A stretch of 17,338 bases of DNA from Halanaerobiaceae bacterium (GCA_003554685.1 PWHA01000138.1:1-17338); one strand, 5' to 3'; counted from the first letter of the stretch, positions 1 to 7,135 are shown. Numbers and translations are program-made. Notes: generated by a model not told the origin, from the sequence alone.

Positions 1-16
1 CGATGAGGGCATAAAA

Positions 17-93
17 TGGTCGGGCTGCTCGGATTTGAACCGAGGACCCCCTGCTCCCAAAGCAGGTGCGCTACCAAACTGCGCCACAGCCCG
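17..93 (-). tRNA. tRNA-Pro (anticodon TGG)
   Basis: Read on the minus strand this folds as a complete cloverleaf. The 7-bp acceptor stem CGGGCTG/CAGCCCG is perfect. The anticodon stem CCTGC/GCAGG closes the loop TTTGGGA, giving anticodon TGG, and there is a standard T-arm with GGTTCAAATCC. Discriminator A and the 3' CCA are encoded in the DNA. It reads CCA and, by wobble, other proline codons. A second proline tRNA (GGG) lies at 8267-8343. It is a single-gene unit with its own promoter at 107-135; its terminator would lie beyond the left edge. Confidence 0.97.
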
Positions 94-106
94 CTGCATA
101 AATAAT

Positions 107-135
107 AGTATAATAGAAAAAGCTGAAGAGGTCAA
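107..135 (-). promoter_or_regulatory. sigma-A-type promoter of tRNA-Pro(TGG)
   Basis: On the minus strand, -35 TTGACC (130-135) and -10 TATACT (107-112) are separated by exactly 17 nt. The -10 sits 13 nt upstream of the mature tRNA 5' end. The -35 is preceded by AACCC, giving AACCCTTGACC, which recurs in the tRNA-Thr promoter at 7833-7866. Confidence 0.8.
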
Positions 136-191
136 GGGTTTTTTTAATTTTAGGTAAAGAATTTTTCCCCTAGAAAGAAAGGAGACAGGGA

Positions 192-962
192 ATGAAGATA
201 TTATTATCCAATGATGATGGCATTTATGCTGAAGGGCTGCAGGCCCTGGCCGGTGCTCTCAAGAGTTCGGGGCACCGCCTGATCGTGGTAGCTCCGGATC
301 AGGAAAGAAGTGCCACCAGTCATGCAATTACCATACGGAGTCCGCTCCGGGTTAAGAAGGTTGAAAATAATGAGAGACTGGGGGAGGAAGCCTACAAGGT
401 TAATGGCACTCCAGCAGACTGTATTAAGCTGGCTCTCAGGCTGTTTGAAGATTTTAATCCCGATCTGGTTTTAACCGGGATTAACCACGGACAGAATCTG
501 GGCTATGATGTTTTTTATTCCGGGACGGTGGCTGGAGCGGCTGAAGCCCATCTCCAGGGATTCAAATCAGCGGCTGTATCACTGGCACTTGGCAAGAAAA
601 GAAACTTCTCTCTAGCTGCTGAACTGACTGTGAAAATTCTCAATCAGGACAGATCCTTATTTGACGGTCCGGTTTCAGGACCTCTAAATTTGAATTTTCC
701 CGATGCAGATCGAGAGGAAATTAAAGGAATTAAGCTGACCAGATTGGCTTCTCAGATTTATGAACGCTCGGTTGAAGAAAGAGTTGACCCTGCAGGAAGG
801 AGCTACTTCTGGTTTGTAGGGGGGAAAAAGGATAACTTTGATTCTGATACTGATATTGGAGCGATTAAGAATAACTACATTTCACTTTCTCCTCTGAATT
901 TTGAGCTGACCGACAGTGACAAGATTAAAGCCATAGATGCCCGGGATATAGACATATTATAA
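192..962 (+). CDS. surE: 5'-nucleotidase SurE (survival protein)
   Basis: SurE is a cytosolic, divalent-metal-dependent nucleoside 5'-monophosphate phosphatase that also acts on 3'-nucleotides and short polyphosphate. It is linked to stationary-phase and stress survival. The N-terminus MKILLSNDDG carries the hallmark metal-binding Asp8-Asp9. The other expected metal ligands are Ser40 (in ERSATSH) and Asn98 (in GINHGQN). The downstream GTVAGAAEA segment is also characteristic. At 256 aa it has the usual family length. The ATG follows a good GAAAGGAGA Shine-Dalgarno site at 177-185. It stands alone: tRNA-Pro is divergent upstream and a strong terminator begins 15 nt after the stop, so it is probably monocistronic. 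I saw no clear -35/-10 pair in the short upstream gap. Confidence 0.96.
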   Translation: MKILLSNDDGIYAEGLQALAGALKSSGHRLIVVAPDQERSATSHAITIRSPLRVKKVENNERLGEEAYKVNGTPADCIKLALRLFEDFNPDLVLTGINHGQNLGYDVFYSGTVAGAAEAHLQGFKSAAVSLALGKKRNFSLAAELTVKILNQDRSLFDGPVSGPLNLNFPDADREEIKGIKLTRLASQIYERSVEERVDPAGRSYFWFVGGKKDNFDSDTDIGAIKNNYISLSPLNFELTDSDKIKAIDARDIDIL

Positions 963-976
963 CCGGGAAATAAATG

Positions 977-1016
977 CCGCAAAAGAGATCAGTAGAACTC
1001 TTTTGCGGATTTTTTG
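977..1016 (+). terminator. Rho-independent terminator after surE
   Basis: A perfect 11-bp stem CCGCAAAAGAG (977-987) / CTCTTTTGCGG (998-1008) with a 10-nt loop is followed by ATTTTTTG. It is well formed for plus-strand transcripts. The minus-strand side lacks a T run, so it is unlikely to serve the convergent gene at 1117-1689. Confidence 0.92.
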
Positions 1017-1116
1017 CTTCAGGATAAATTAAGATTCTTTTACCCCGGATTTGTGCTGTTTTGTTCTGCCCGGTTCTGGAGAGTTGAATGCCTGAATATT
1101 AACTGGATATTTTTTG

Positions 1117-1689
1117 CTAGATTTCAATTTCCACTGTGGTTCGGGCACTGTGTCTGGTGGTAAAGCTGGTGGAAGAATTATGATAGGCCAGTATCAGGGT
1201 ATAGCTTTCTCCGAGTATTATTTCAATCCCGGGAAAATCTTCATCCTGGAGGGGTATTTTAGTTTCTAGAATCAGCTGTTCTTCCTCCAGGGAAGCTGCG
1301 GCTTCCTGAGTATAGTCCTCCTCGGTGGCTGCATGAGCGGTGGGAGATGTACCGATGTGGGACTCGATCAGGAGCACTTCCTCCTCAAGGGCGGCTATGA
1401 TAATTCTGGCATCGCGCATTCGCAAAGTAGGTTCAATGCCAAAGGCCAGCCAGCCCGAACCGGGACTGACCAAACCCAGATAGAGAAATTCTTCATCATA
1501 ATCCCAGTATATTGCCATACCAATATCTGTTTCCAGGAAATTTCCGTACTCTTCTTCGCCAATGATACCATCAATTTCAGGAATATCAGCAGCATCATTT
1601 TCTTCAGCCAGGACAGTTCCGCAGATATTGAAAATCAACAGAGCCAGCAGCAGAAAAGCCACCAGATAACCCGTCAGTTTTTTTGTCAT
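1117..1689 (-). CDS. secreted DOMON-domain-like protein
   Basis: The product is about 190 aa with a Sec-type signal peptide: positive MTKK, a hydrophobic stretch over residues 8-25, and probable cleavage after VLA near residue 28. The mature part fits DOMON domains, beta-sandwich folds that bind haem or sugars outside the cell. It has WDYDEEFLYLGL, then GWLAFGIEP (about residues 79-87), a Met at about 91 and a hydrophobic ARIIIAAL strand; GWxAxGxxP followed by Met is typical of the family. A CBM9-like reading is possible because of EIDGIIGEEEY. There is no lipobox. I place the start at 1689: AGGAGG (1700-1705 on the minus strand) is only 1 nt from the ATG at 1698 but 10 nt from this one. The gene is isolated and convergent to surE. 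Ligand and role cannot be read from sequence. Confidence 0.72.
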   Translation of the reverse strand: MTKKLTGYLVAFLLLALLIFNICGTVLAEENDAADIPEIDGIIGEEEYGNFLETDIGMAIYWDYDEEFLYLGLVSPGSGWLAFGIEPTLRMRDARIIIAALEEEVLLIESHIGTSPTAHAATEEDYTQEAAASLEEEQLILETKIPLQDEDFPGIEIILGESYTLILAYHNSSTSFTTRHSARTTVEIEI

Positions 1690-1876
1690 AATTCTCATTC
1701 CTCCTCATGATATAATCTTAAATTGGATTTTGTGAGTTTATCAATCCGACATAGATACCTGAAATACCAGGCAGCCTGCAACAAAACCGCCTGGAAATTC
1801 CCCTGAAAATTAGCAGTATATTTATTTTATATATATTTCTAGCTTTTAAAAGTAATTCCTGCCGAAAGGAGAAAAA

Positions 1877-2240
1877 ATGACTGAAATTAAGTTGCCGAAA
1901 CCTTTATATCAAGCAGAACTCTTAGAAAGGCCCAACCGTTTTGTCATTAAATGCTACTGTCAGGAGACGAAAACCGTGAGAAAAATATACCTGGCGGATC
2001 CGGGGCGGCTGCCTCTGATAATGCAGCAGGGCAGAGAGAGAAACCGGCAATCCCGCCGGAGTTCTTTTTCTGATTACCCGAAATGATGCCATCAGCTTTC
2101 GTCCCTGCCAGGAAATCGACCCGGATTTTGCTGCTGTGCTAAAGGAGGCCAGAAACAGTGGAATTGAGGTTCTGGTCTATGGCTGTAAAGTTAAGAGAAA
2201 GTTTATCAGGCCGGCTGGCAGAATTGAACAGGTGTGGTAG
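1877..2240 (+). pseudogene. sfsA: decayed sfsA (sugar fermentation stimulation protein homologue)
   Basis: The first part (1877 to about 2040) translates as an SfsA-like N-terminus: PLYQAELLERPNRFVIKC, then LADPGRLPLIMQQG, matching the family's RFLADV and NPGRM segments. It has a good AGGAG Shine-Dalgarno site. The frame then runs into a stop at 2086. From 2046 to the TAG at 2240 a different frame gives an SfsA-like C-terminus: GVLFLITRNDAISF, EIDPDFAAVLKEA, then SGIEVLVYGC. Together about 55 and 65 residues survive, against about 230 in intact members. The middle half, including the expected catalytic/binding core, is missing. So this is an internal deletion of roughly 110 codons plus a frame change near 2040, not a single-base error. 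SfsA is a putative nucleic-acid-binding protein of poorly defined function. A non-functional relic is the most likely reading. Confidence 0.78.
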
Positions 2241-2269
2241 AATAGAGTTAACTGGCTGTCAGCTGCCGA

Positions 2270-2298
2270 TTGATATTCAAACAGATGTATGATAAAAT
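2270..2298 (+). promoter_or_regulatory. promoter of the radical-SAM/DUF4130 operon
   Basis: TTGATA (2270-2275) and TAAAAT (2293-2298) are separated by 17 nt and lie 24 nt upstream of the GTG start at 2323. This is a close sigma-A match, just after the sfsA relic ends. Confidence 0.65.
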
Positions 2299-2322
2299 AA
2301 AGTCAGCAGGAGGTGCTGCAGG

Positions 2323-3597
2323 GTGGAACTTATTAATAAGCTTGAGGTTCTGGCGGATTCAGCTAAATATGATGTTTCCTGCTCATCCAGCGGCAGCAGC
2401 AGGCAGAACAGCCCGGAAGGTATGGGAAATTCTGCTCCCTCCGGCATCTGTCACAGCTGGTCCGATGATGGCCGCTGTATTTCTCTGCTGAAAACTTTAT
2501 TTACGAACAGCTGTATTTATGACTGCGCCTACTGTATTAATAGAGCCAGCAATGACAGGCCCAGGGCCAGTTTTACCCCCCGGCAGGTTGCCGAGCTGAC
2601 AATCAATTTTTATAAAAGAAATTACATCGAGGGGCTGTTTCTCAGCTCGGGAATCAAGAAAGATCCTGACTACACCATGGAACAGATCGTAGAGACGCTA
2701 AGGCTGCTCAGGGAAGAATATAAGTTTAATGGCTATATTCATGCCAAGGCCATACCGGGGTCGGATCTGAGACTGATTTTTGAAGCCGGACAGCTGGCCG
2801 ATAGAATCAGTGTTAATATTGAGCTGCCCTCCCGGGAGAGTTTAAAAAACCTGGCACCTCAGAAGAGTGCCCTGGATATTCTAAATCCCATGAAGAATAT
2901 TGGCAGCCGGATCGGGGAAGCCAGGGAAAACCGCAGGAAGTACAGGCATGCAGAAAAATTTGTGCCGGCCGGACAGAGCACCCAGCTGATAGTGGGGGCT
3001 TCACCGGAAAGCGATTATAGGATAATGAAGCTGGCAGACGGCCTCTACAGCAGTTATAATCTGAAAAGAGTGTATTACTCGGCTTTCATGCCAGTAAAGC
3101 CTGACAGCAGACTGCCGGCCTTGAAGACGCCCCCTCTACTCAGGGAGCACCGATTGTATCAGGCAGACTGGCTGCTGCGATTTTATGATTTTGAAGTGGA
3201 AGAGCTTTTTTCCGGATATCGAGCCAACCTGGATTACCGGCTGGATCCCAAGCTGAACTGGGCTTTGAATAATCTGGATAGGTTTCCGGTAGAAATCAAT
3301 CAAGCAGACTATCATGAACTTCTCAGGGTGCCGGGTATCGGGCCCCGGTCGGCCCGGAAAATCGTGGAGACCAGGCAGGAGACCAGGATTAGTTATCAGA
3401 ATCTCAAGAAACTGGGACCGGTTTTGAAGAGGGCCAAATATTTTATAACCTGTCAGGGGAAATACCGGGCAGGCATACCCTTCCGGGAGGATTTAATCAA
3501 AGTCAGGGTCAGAGAGCAGGAAAGAGGTAATGACTATCAGCAGGCTTCCCTTTTTGCCGGGGTACAGGAAGAGAAAAAAGAGGGGGAAAAAGCGTAA
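2323..3597 (+). CDS. radical SAM putative DNA modification/repair protein with C-terminal helix-hairpin-helix
   Basis: The 424-aa product carries a radical SAM cluster motif CxxxCxxC at Cys64, Cys68 and Cys71 (CIYDCAYC), which binds [4Fe-4S] and cleaves S-adenosylmethionine. Further segments typical of the fold follow: LFLSSGI about 105-111, YIHAKAIPG about 138-146, and a conserved region around 160-260. A helix-hairpin-helix lies at about 333-355 (LLRVPGIGPRSARKIVETR), a non-specific DNA-binding motif. This architecture matches the family known as the putative DNA modification/repair radical SAM protein linked to uracil-DNA glycosylase-like proteins (TIGR03916 type). The adjacent DUF4130 gene supports that identification. 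The start is GTG at 2323, with AGGAGGTG at 2308-2315 and 7-nt spacing. The N-terminal Ser/Gly/Asn-rich stretch with GICHSWSDDGRC is also usual for the family. The reaction and substrate are not established. The C-terminal 15 residues are Glu/Lys-rich and encoded by a slip-prone purine tract. Confidence 0.88.
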   Translation: MELINKLEVLADSAKYDVSCSSSGSSRQNSPEGMGNSAPSGICHSWSDDGRCISLLKTLFTNSCIYDCAYCINRASNDRPRASFTPRQVAELTINFYKRNYIEGLFLSSGIKKDPDYTMEQIVETLRLLREEYKFNGYIHAKAIPGSDLRLIFEAGQLADRISVNIELPSRESLKNLAPQKSALDILNPMKNIGSRIGEARENRRKYRHAEKFVPAGQSTQLIVGASPESDYRIMKLADGLYSSYNLKRVYYSAFMPVKPDSRLPALKTPPLLREHRLYQADWLLRFYDFEVEELFSGYRANLDYRLDPKLNWALNNLDRFPVEINQADYHELLRVPGIGPRSARKIVETRQETRISYQNLKKLGPVLKRAKYFITCQGKYRAGIPFREDLIKVRVREQERGNDYQQASLFAGVQEEKKEGEKA

Positions 3598-3769
3598 GGG
3601 ACGGCTGATTAAAGAAGGAGAGACAGAGCAGCAGGCAGGACAGAAGTCAGGACGGGAAAGAAGTGTACCAGGAGAAGAGATAGTAGAGAAAGTTGAGAAG
3701 GTGAAGAACCTACAGGGAGAGCAGGGGGATAGGGAAGTGCTGGATAAAGAGAAAGCAGGGGATGTCTGA
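3574..3769 (+). other. purine-rich boundary between radical-SAM and DUF4130 genes, with an open alternative frame
   Basis: The plus strand here is almost entirely A and G. It starts with A6 (3574-3579), G5 and A5 runs inside the last codons of the radical-SAM gene. After the radical-SAM stop (3595-3597), the +1 frame stays open to a TGA at 3767-3769 that overlaps the ATG of the next gene as TGATG. The encoded segment would be strongly charged (Lys/Arg/Glu/Gly). The lopsided composition alone could keep a frame open, so I do not call it a gene. Confidence 0.4.
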
Positions 3770-4518
3770 TGCTGCATTATATATATGATGGTTCATTCAC
3801 CGGATTTCTGACTCTGGTGCACCGGGTGCTGTCAGAAAAGAGAATCCCGGACAGGATCAGCGGCAGTGACAGTTATCAGCCCGATTTATTTTCTCAGGAT
3901 GTTATAATTGAAGCTGAGGGTGAGAAGGCTGACAGGGTGGCTGAGGCCATTATTAAGGAAATTTCCCGAAAATGCTACCGGGCGGTTTACAGATGTTTTC
4001 TTTCGGAAATCGATGGTTTTGAAAAAGCGGCAGTTAAATTTATTTACAGAGGATTTCATTCAGGTGAGAGGATTTATCAGGACTGGACTGACCCGGATGC
4101 TGCCTTTGTCAGAAGGGCAGAGAAGATGGTAAATAGAGAGCTGCACCGCTATCAGGGTCTGCTGCGTTTCAGGATGCTGGAATCAGAGATTCTTTACGCT
4201 CCCTATCGACCGGAGCATAAAATATCCAATCTGCTGGCCTGGCATTTCAGCCGCAGGCTGGCTGCTGAACGCTGGATAATCCATGATCGAGGCAGAAACA
4301 TTGCTGTAATATATTCCAACCGGGAGTGGCTGGAGATTCCGGCAGAGGAACTTAAGGATCTAAAATTTGCCGGAGAAGAGGAGCAATATCAAAAGCTCTG
4401 GATAAAGTTTTTTGAGAGCATCAGCATAAAAATGAGAAAAAACCTGAAAGCTCAGTCCAGATTTATGCCCAAGAAGTGTTGGGAGTTTCTTATTGAAAAG
4501 GAGAATAATACAAAATGA
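3769..4518 (+). CDS. DUF4130-domain putative DNA metabolism protein (partner of the radical-SAM protein)
   Basis: The 249-aa product begins YIYDGSFTGFLTLVHRVL, the signature N-terminus of the TIGR03915/DUF4130 family. Later segments also fit: AVYRCFLSEIDG about 73-84, then DPDAAFVRRAEKMVNRE about 108-124, RFRML about 133-137, YAPYRPEH about 143-150, and HFSRRLAAERWIIHDRGR about 160-177. Relatives are often fused or linked to a uracil-DNA-glycosylase-like domain. Here the protein ends after the DUF4130 part and no glycosylase follows in the window. It is almost always a neighbour of the radical-SAM partner, as here. The ATG is preceded by a modest GCAGGGGA site. Its 3' end overlaps the next gene by 4 nt (ATGA), implying co-translation. 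It is a putative nucleic-acid metabolism or repair protein; no activity is proven for the family as far as I know. Confidence 0.87.
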   Translation: MLHYIYDGSFTGFLTLVHRVLSEKRIPDRISGSDSYQPDLFSQDVIIEAEGEKADRVAEAIIKEISRKCYRAVYRCFLSEIDGFEKAAVKFIYRGFHSGERIYQDWTDPDAAFVRRAEKMVNRELHRYQGLLRFRMLESEILYAPYRPEHKISNLLAWHFSRRLAAERWIIHDRGRNIAVIYSNREWLEIPAEELKDLKFAGEEEQYQKLWIKFFESISIKMRKNLKAQSRFMPKKCWEFLIEKENNTK

Positions 4519-5627
4519 AAATCAGCTTTCCCTACATGGAATCACCGGTGGTTTACTACAAAATATTTGAGATGCTGGGCCATGAGGTGGTGGCTCCACC
4601 CCGGCCCACCCAGAAAACCTTTAAGCTGGGAGTTAAATATGCTCCAGAATTTGCCTGCTTTCCCCTAAAGGTAACGCTGGGCAATATGATTGAACTCCAT
4701 GAAATGGGTGTTGATACCATTTTTATTAGCGGAGGATATGGCCCCTGCCGGGCCGGCTATTACGGGCCACTTCAGGAAAAGCTTCTTAATTACATTGGCC
4801 TGGATATGGATGTCATTATTTTCGAACAGGTTCGGGGTGGCTGGAAGGATTTCCTGAATAATGTTAGACTTCTCAAGCAAAATGCTTCAATTTACAGGCT
4901 GATAAAAAGCGTTTATACAGGTTATAAAATTTCTGTTTCCATGGATGGTATTTTAAAACTAATTCATAAAAGGAGGCCCTATGCCCGGAATAAACGCCGG
5001 ATCAGTGAATTGTGGGATGAGATTCAGCAGGAATATCTAAAAGTTAAATCCAGCAGAGATATTGAGCGGGTCGAAAGCCGGGCCCGGGAGAGAATCGAGA
5101 ATCAGGAATATGATTTCCCTCCGGAAAATGAGCGGCTGAGAGTAGGTATAGTGGGAGAAATCTACGTGGTCATGGAAGGTTCAACCAACAATTACATTGA
5201 AGAGATGCTCAATGAGATGGGTGTTGAAGTTGAACGGTCCCACTATCTGTCTGAATATATAGAAAGCCATATGATTCCCTGGAAGAAAAAAGAGTACCAG
5301 CATATTCTGGACAAGGGAGAAAAATATTTAGAGATTATAATCGGCGGCCATGCCAAGCGCTCCATAGGTCATATTGTTGATTATAAAGAGCGGGGGTTTG
5401 ATGGAGCAGTGCATCTAAAACCCTTTGGCTGCCTTCCGGAGATAATATCTCAGAGCATGCTGGACAGGGTTTCTCAGGATCTAAATATTCCCATACTGCC
5501 ATTTTCCATCGATGAGCAGCTGGGAAAAGCTCACACCCGGACCAGGCTGGAGGCCTTTCTGGATTTGGTCAGGGGAAGAAAAGAAGAGCGAGTAAGTAAT
5601 AATCAAAAAGATGTCCCGGGGCACTGA
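4515..5627 (+). CDS. 2-hydroxyacyl-CoA dehydratase / CoA-activase-related protein (COG3580/COG3581-like)
   Basis: The 370-aa protein resembles the Fe-S components related to 2-hydroxyglutaryl-CoA dehydratase and its activase-associated proteins. Three conserved-type cysteines stand in recognisable settings: Cys48 (PEFACFPLKVTLG), Cys78 (GGYGPCRAGYYG) and Cys306 (LKPFGCLPE), suitable for [4Fe-4S] ligation. VGIVGEIYVVMEG at about 210-222 opens a second Rossmann-like half, so two alpha/beta lobes are likely. Bona fide dehydratases need a BadF/HgdC-type ATPase activator that donates electrons, and none is present in this window. Proteins of this group are common in anaerobes and mostly uncharacterised, often annotated 'CoA protein activase'. 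It overlaps the DUF4130 gene by ATGA, so it belongs to that operon. The functional link is unexplained, and the substrate cannot be inferred. Confidence 0.8.
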   Translation: MKISFPYMESPVVYYKIFEMLGHEVVAPPRPTQKTFKLGVKYAPEFACFPLKVTLGNMIELHEMGVDTIFISGGYGPCRAGYYGPLQEKLLNYIGLDMDVIIFEQVRGGWKDFLNNVRLLKQNASIYRLIKSVYTGYKISVSMDGILKLIHKRRPYARNKRRISELWDEIQQEYLKVKSSRDIERVESRARERIENQEYDFPPENERLRVGIVGEIYVVMEGSTNNYIEEMLNEMGVEVERSHYLSEYIESHMIPWKKKEYQHILDKGEKYLEIIIGGHAKRSIGHIVDYKERGFDGAVHLKPFGCLPEIISQSMLDRVSQDLNIPILPFSIDEQLGKAHTRTRLEAFLDLVRGRKEERVSNNQKDVPGH

Positions 5628-5649
5628 TAGAGAGAAGAGGTGGGAAAAC

Positions 5650-5844
5650 ATGGAGGTATATTTAGATTTTATCATTATATTGCTTCTTGCTATTCTGGCT
5701 TTTCTGCTTTTTCTATATCTCCCAATGGGTAAGATATTTGGTTCAATATTTAAGCTATTCAATATGATATTTCAACTGTTGATATTTATTTTATTTTTGC
5801 CATTCCGTCTGCTTGGTAGATTAATAAAGAAACTATTATCCTGA
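5650..5844 (+). CDS. small membrane protein, unknown function
   Basis: This is a 64-aa, strongly hydrophobic protein. It has one or two membrane segments (about residues 5-28 and 36-55) broken by a PMGK turn, and a basic C-terminus RLIKKLL. I chose the ATG at 5650 because AGAGGTGG (5635-5642) lies 7 nt upstream. The longer in-frame start at 5611, inside the preceding gene, would add a charged 13-residue stretch and lacks a site. It starts 22 nt after the previous stop and is followed by a terminator, so it is the last gene of the operon. I recognise no family. Confidence 0.6.
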   Translation: MEVYLDFIIILLLAILAFLLFLYLPMGKIFGSIFKLFNMIFQLLIFILFLPFRLLGRLIKKLLS

Positions 5845-5877
5845 AGGTGATAGCTTTGTATTTTATTTCTTTTAAAA

Positions 5878-5919
5878 AAAATCTCCGGGATGCCTTAATT
5901 TTCTCGGGGATTTTCTTTA
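5878..5919 (+). terminator. Rho-independent terminator closing the radical-SAM operon
   Basis: A 12-bp stem AAAATCTCCGGG (5878-5889) / CTCGGGGATTTT (5903-5914), with two G:T pairs and a 13-nt loop, is followed by a T-rich CTTTAT. The A run on the 5' side could also make it act on minus-strand transcripts. Confidence 0.82.
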
Positions 5920-6223
5920 TATAAGACAAATACGGCTTATTATAGTATCATCTTATTTGTTTATTTAAAATCCTGAGACCAATTTCTGATTACTCTAAAA
6001 AGAGAAATGACTGCCAATGAAAAATTAAATTCTCATGACATTTTTTGTTTCATATAAAAGACCTTACTTGTTATTTAGTGTGTAATTAGTTAAAATGAAG
6101 GTATAATAAAAATTTTCTAGAATTAGGACAATAAGTTAAAAAATTAACCGAAAACTTTACTCAAATATTGCAAATAATGATAATCTGAGCAACTAGAGGG
6201 CTTTAAAGGAACAGTGAGGTAAT
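5920..6223 (+). other. AT-rich intergenic stretch, no gene seen
   Basis: I see no convincing open reading frame or RNA fold. A perfect TATAAT occurs at 6102-6107, 116 nt before the next gene, but the position 17 nt upstream (TGTGTA) is a poor -35, so a promoter is only possible. The composition is much more AT-rich than the block to the left. Confidence 0.5.
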
Positions 6224-6667
6224 ATGAATTTACTTAAAAAAGCAGGTACTTATTTGTTGAAAAGAATAGATAGAGTTATTCTTATATTTTTAATTGTGTT
6301 TATTACTGTTGGTTTTGTAATTTGGGTAGTAGGCCATGTAGTTTATTCTTTTTTGCAGGTTTCCAGTCTTATAATTGATAATTGGCTTATTTCAACAATC
6401 ATATTCACATTTTTGTGTTTTATAGCTCTTATGCTCTGGATTGACAATAAAGAGAGTTCCATAGAAGAACAAAAAGGACTAAATAAATTTATTATGAATA
6501 CTTCCAGTTTAGTTGCCAACTTTATTTATAAGATAAGGGATTTTATTTTCTCAACCACGGATCAGCTGTTAGATATTATTGTATGGCTTACTTTTATCGG
6601 TATTTCCGTATATATCATTTATCTAATATATGCTCATATTATTAAACCCATAATGGTTATATTCTAA
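6224..6667 (+). CDS. three-helix membrane protein, unknown function
   Basis: This is a 147-aa integral membrane protein. Predicted helices lie at about 18-40, 54-73 and 116-138. A polar loop (about 74-110) contains DNKESSIEEQKG, and the N-terminus is positive (LLKKAGTYLLKR). The start is supported by GTGAGGT at 6214-6220, 3-4 nt upstream of the ATG, which is close but usable. It is a single-gene unit: about 380 nt from the previous gene, followed by a strong terminator at 6769-6808. Codons are markedly A/T-ending compared with genes on both sides, which suggests a different history. I recognise no family or enzymatic motif. Confidence 0.65.
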   Translation: MNLLKKAGTYLLKRIDRVILIFLIVFITVGFVIWVVGHVVYSFLQVSSLIIDNWLISTIIFTFLCFIALMLWIDNKESSIEEQKGLNKFIMNTSSLVANFIYKIRDFIFSTTDQLLDIIVWLTFIGISVYIIYLIYAHIIKPIMVIF

Positions 6668-6768
6668 TAAGACAAAATATTAACTCAACCTTTGTACTGA
6701 ATTGTTAGTGGTCTCAAAAAAATATATTGCTCAAGTGTATGTCTTAATTAAAAACTTATTGATTTTAA

Positions 6769-6808
6769 AAAACCGCTCTGGAACAACTAAATTATCCAGA
6801 GCGGTTTT
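6769..6808 (+). terminator. strong hairpin terminator, possibly bidirectional
   Basis: A perfect 13-bp stem AAAACCGCTCTGG (6769-6781) / CCAGAGCGGTTTT (6796-6808) encloses a 14-nt loop. The A run on the left arm and T run on the right allow use in either direction. It lies about 100 nt after the gene ending at 6667. Confidence 0.8.
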
Positions 6809-7135
6809 ACACATCTCAGGTGCATTTCCAAGTGTCAAATATCTGTCAGCTTACTGATAGCTCATAAAATTAGTCTGGATGATTTTGTTTGGCAAAGGAA
6901 ATGTAAATTGAAGTTGAAAGAAAAATGGAGGCTATGCATGAAACTAACAGTATAAATAATTATTAATTAAAACGTTTTGATAACTTTAATAAAAAAGGAA
7001 TTTAAAATAATTTATAGAATATCAGTAACAAGAAGGCAAATATAAAAATAAAAAAAGTTTATAATATATAATATACACTTAAATATGTGCAGTGATTTTT
7101 CAAAAGACTTAATCCAGTTTGAGGGGGAATAGTCT
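6809..7135 (+). other. AT-rich intergenic stretch, no gene seen
   Basis: Only very short frames occur, for example a 14-codon frame near 6925 that is too short to support. TATAAT-like hexamers at 7060-7065 and 7067-7072 precede the next gene by about 65 nt and could be its -10, but no matching -35 is evident. The following gene has a good GAGGGGG Shine-Dalgarno site at about 7121-7127. Confidence 0.5.

Noticed and set aside
1333..1710. 125-codon plus-strand open frame antisense to the DOMON-like gene
   Set aside because: The minus-strand frame has a signal peptide, domain motifs and a ribosome-binding site; this one has none and a Gln/Ser-rich antisense composition.
1715..1744. Possible minus-strand promoter TTGATA/TAAGAT for the DOMON-like gene
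   Set aside because: The implied start of transcription would fall almost on the Shine-Dalgarno site, leaving an implausibly short leader.
3493..3777. Minus-strand open frame opposite the purine-rich boundary
   Set aside because: It is a Ser/Pro/Phe/Leu-rich product of a pyrimidine-rich strand, typical of a composition artefact.
6920..6965. Short frame ATGGAGGCTATG with possible ribosome-binding site
   Set aside because: It encodes at most 14 residues, with no recognised leader-peptide function or following attenuator.
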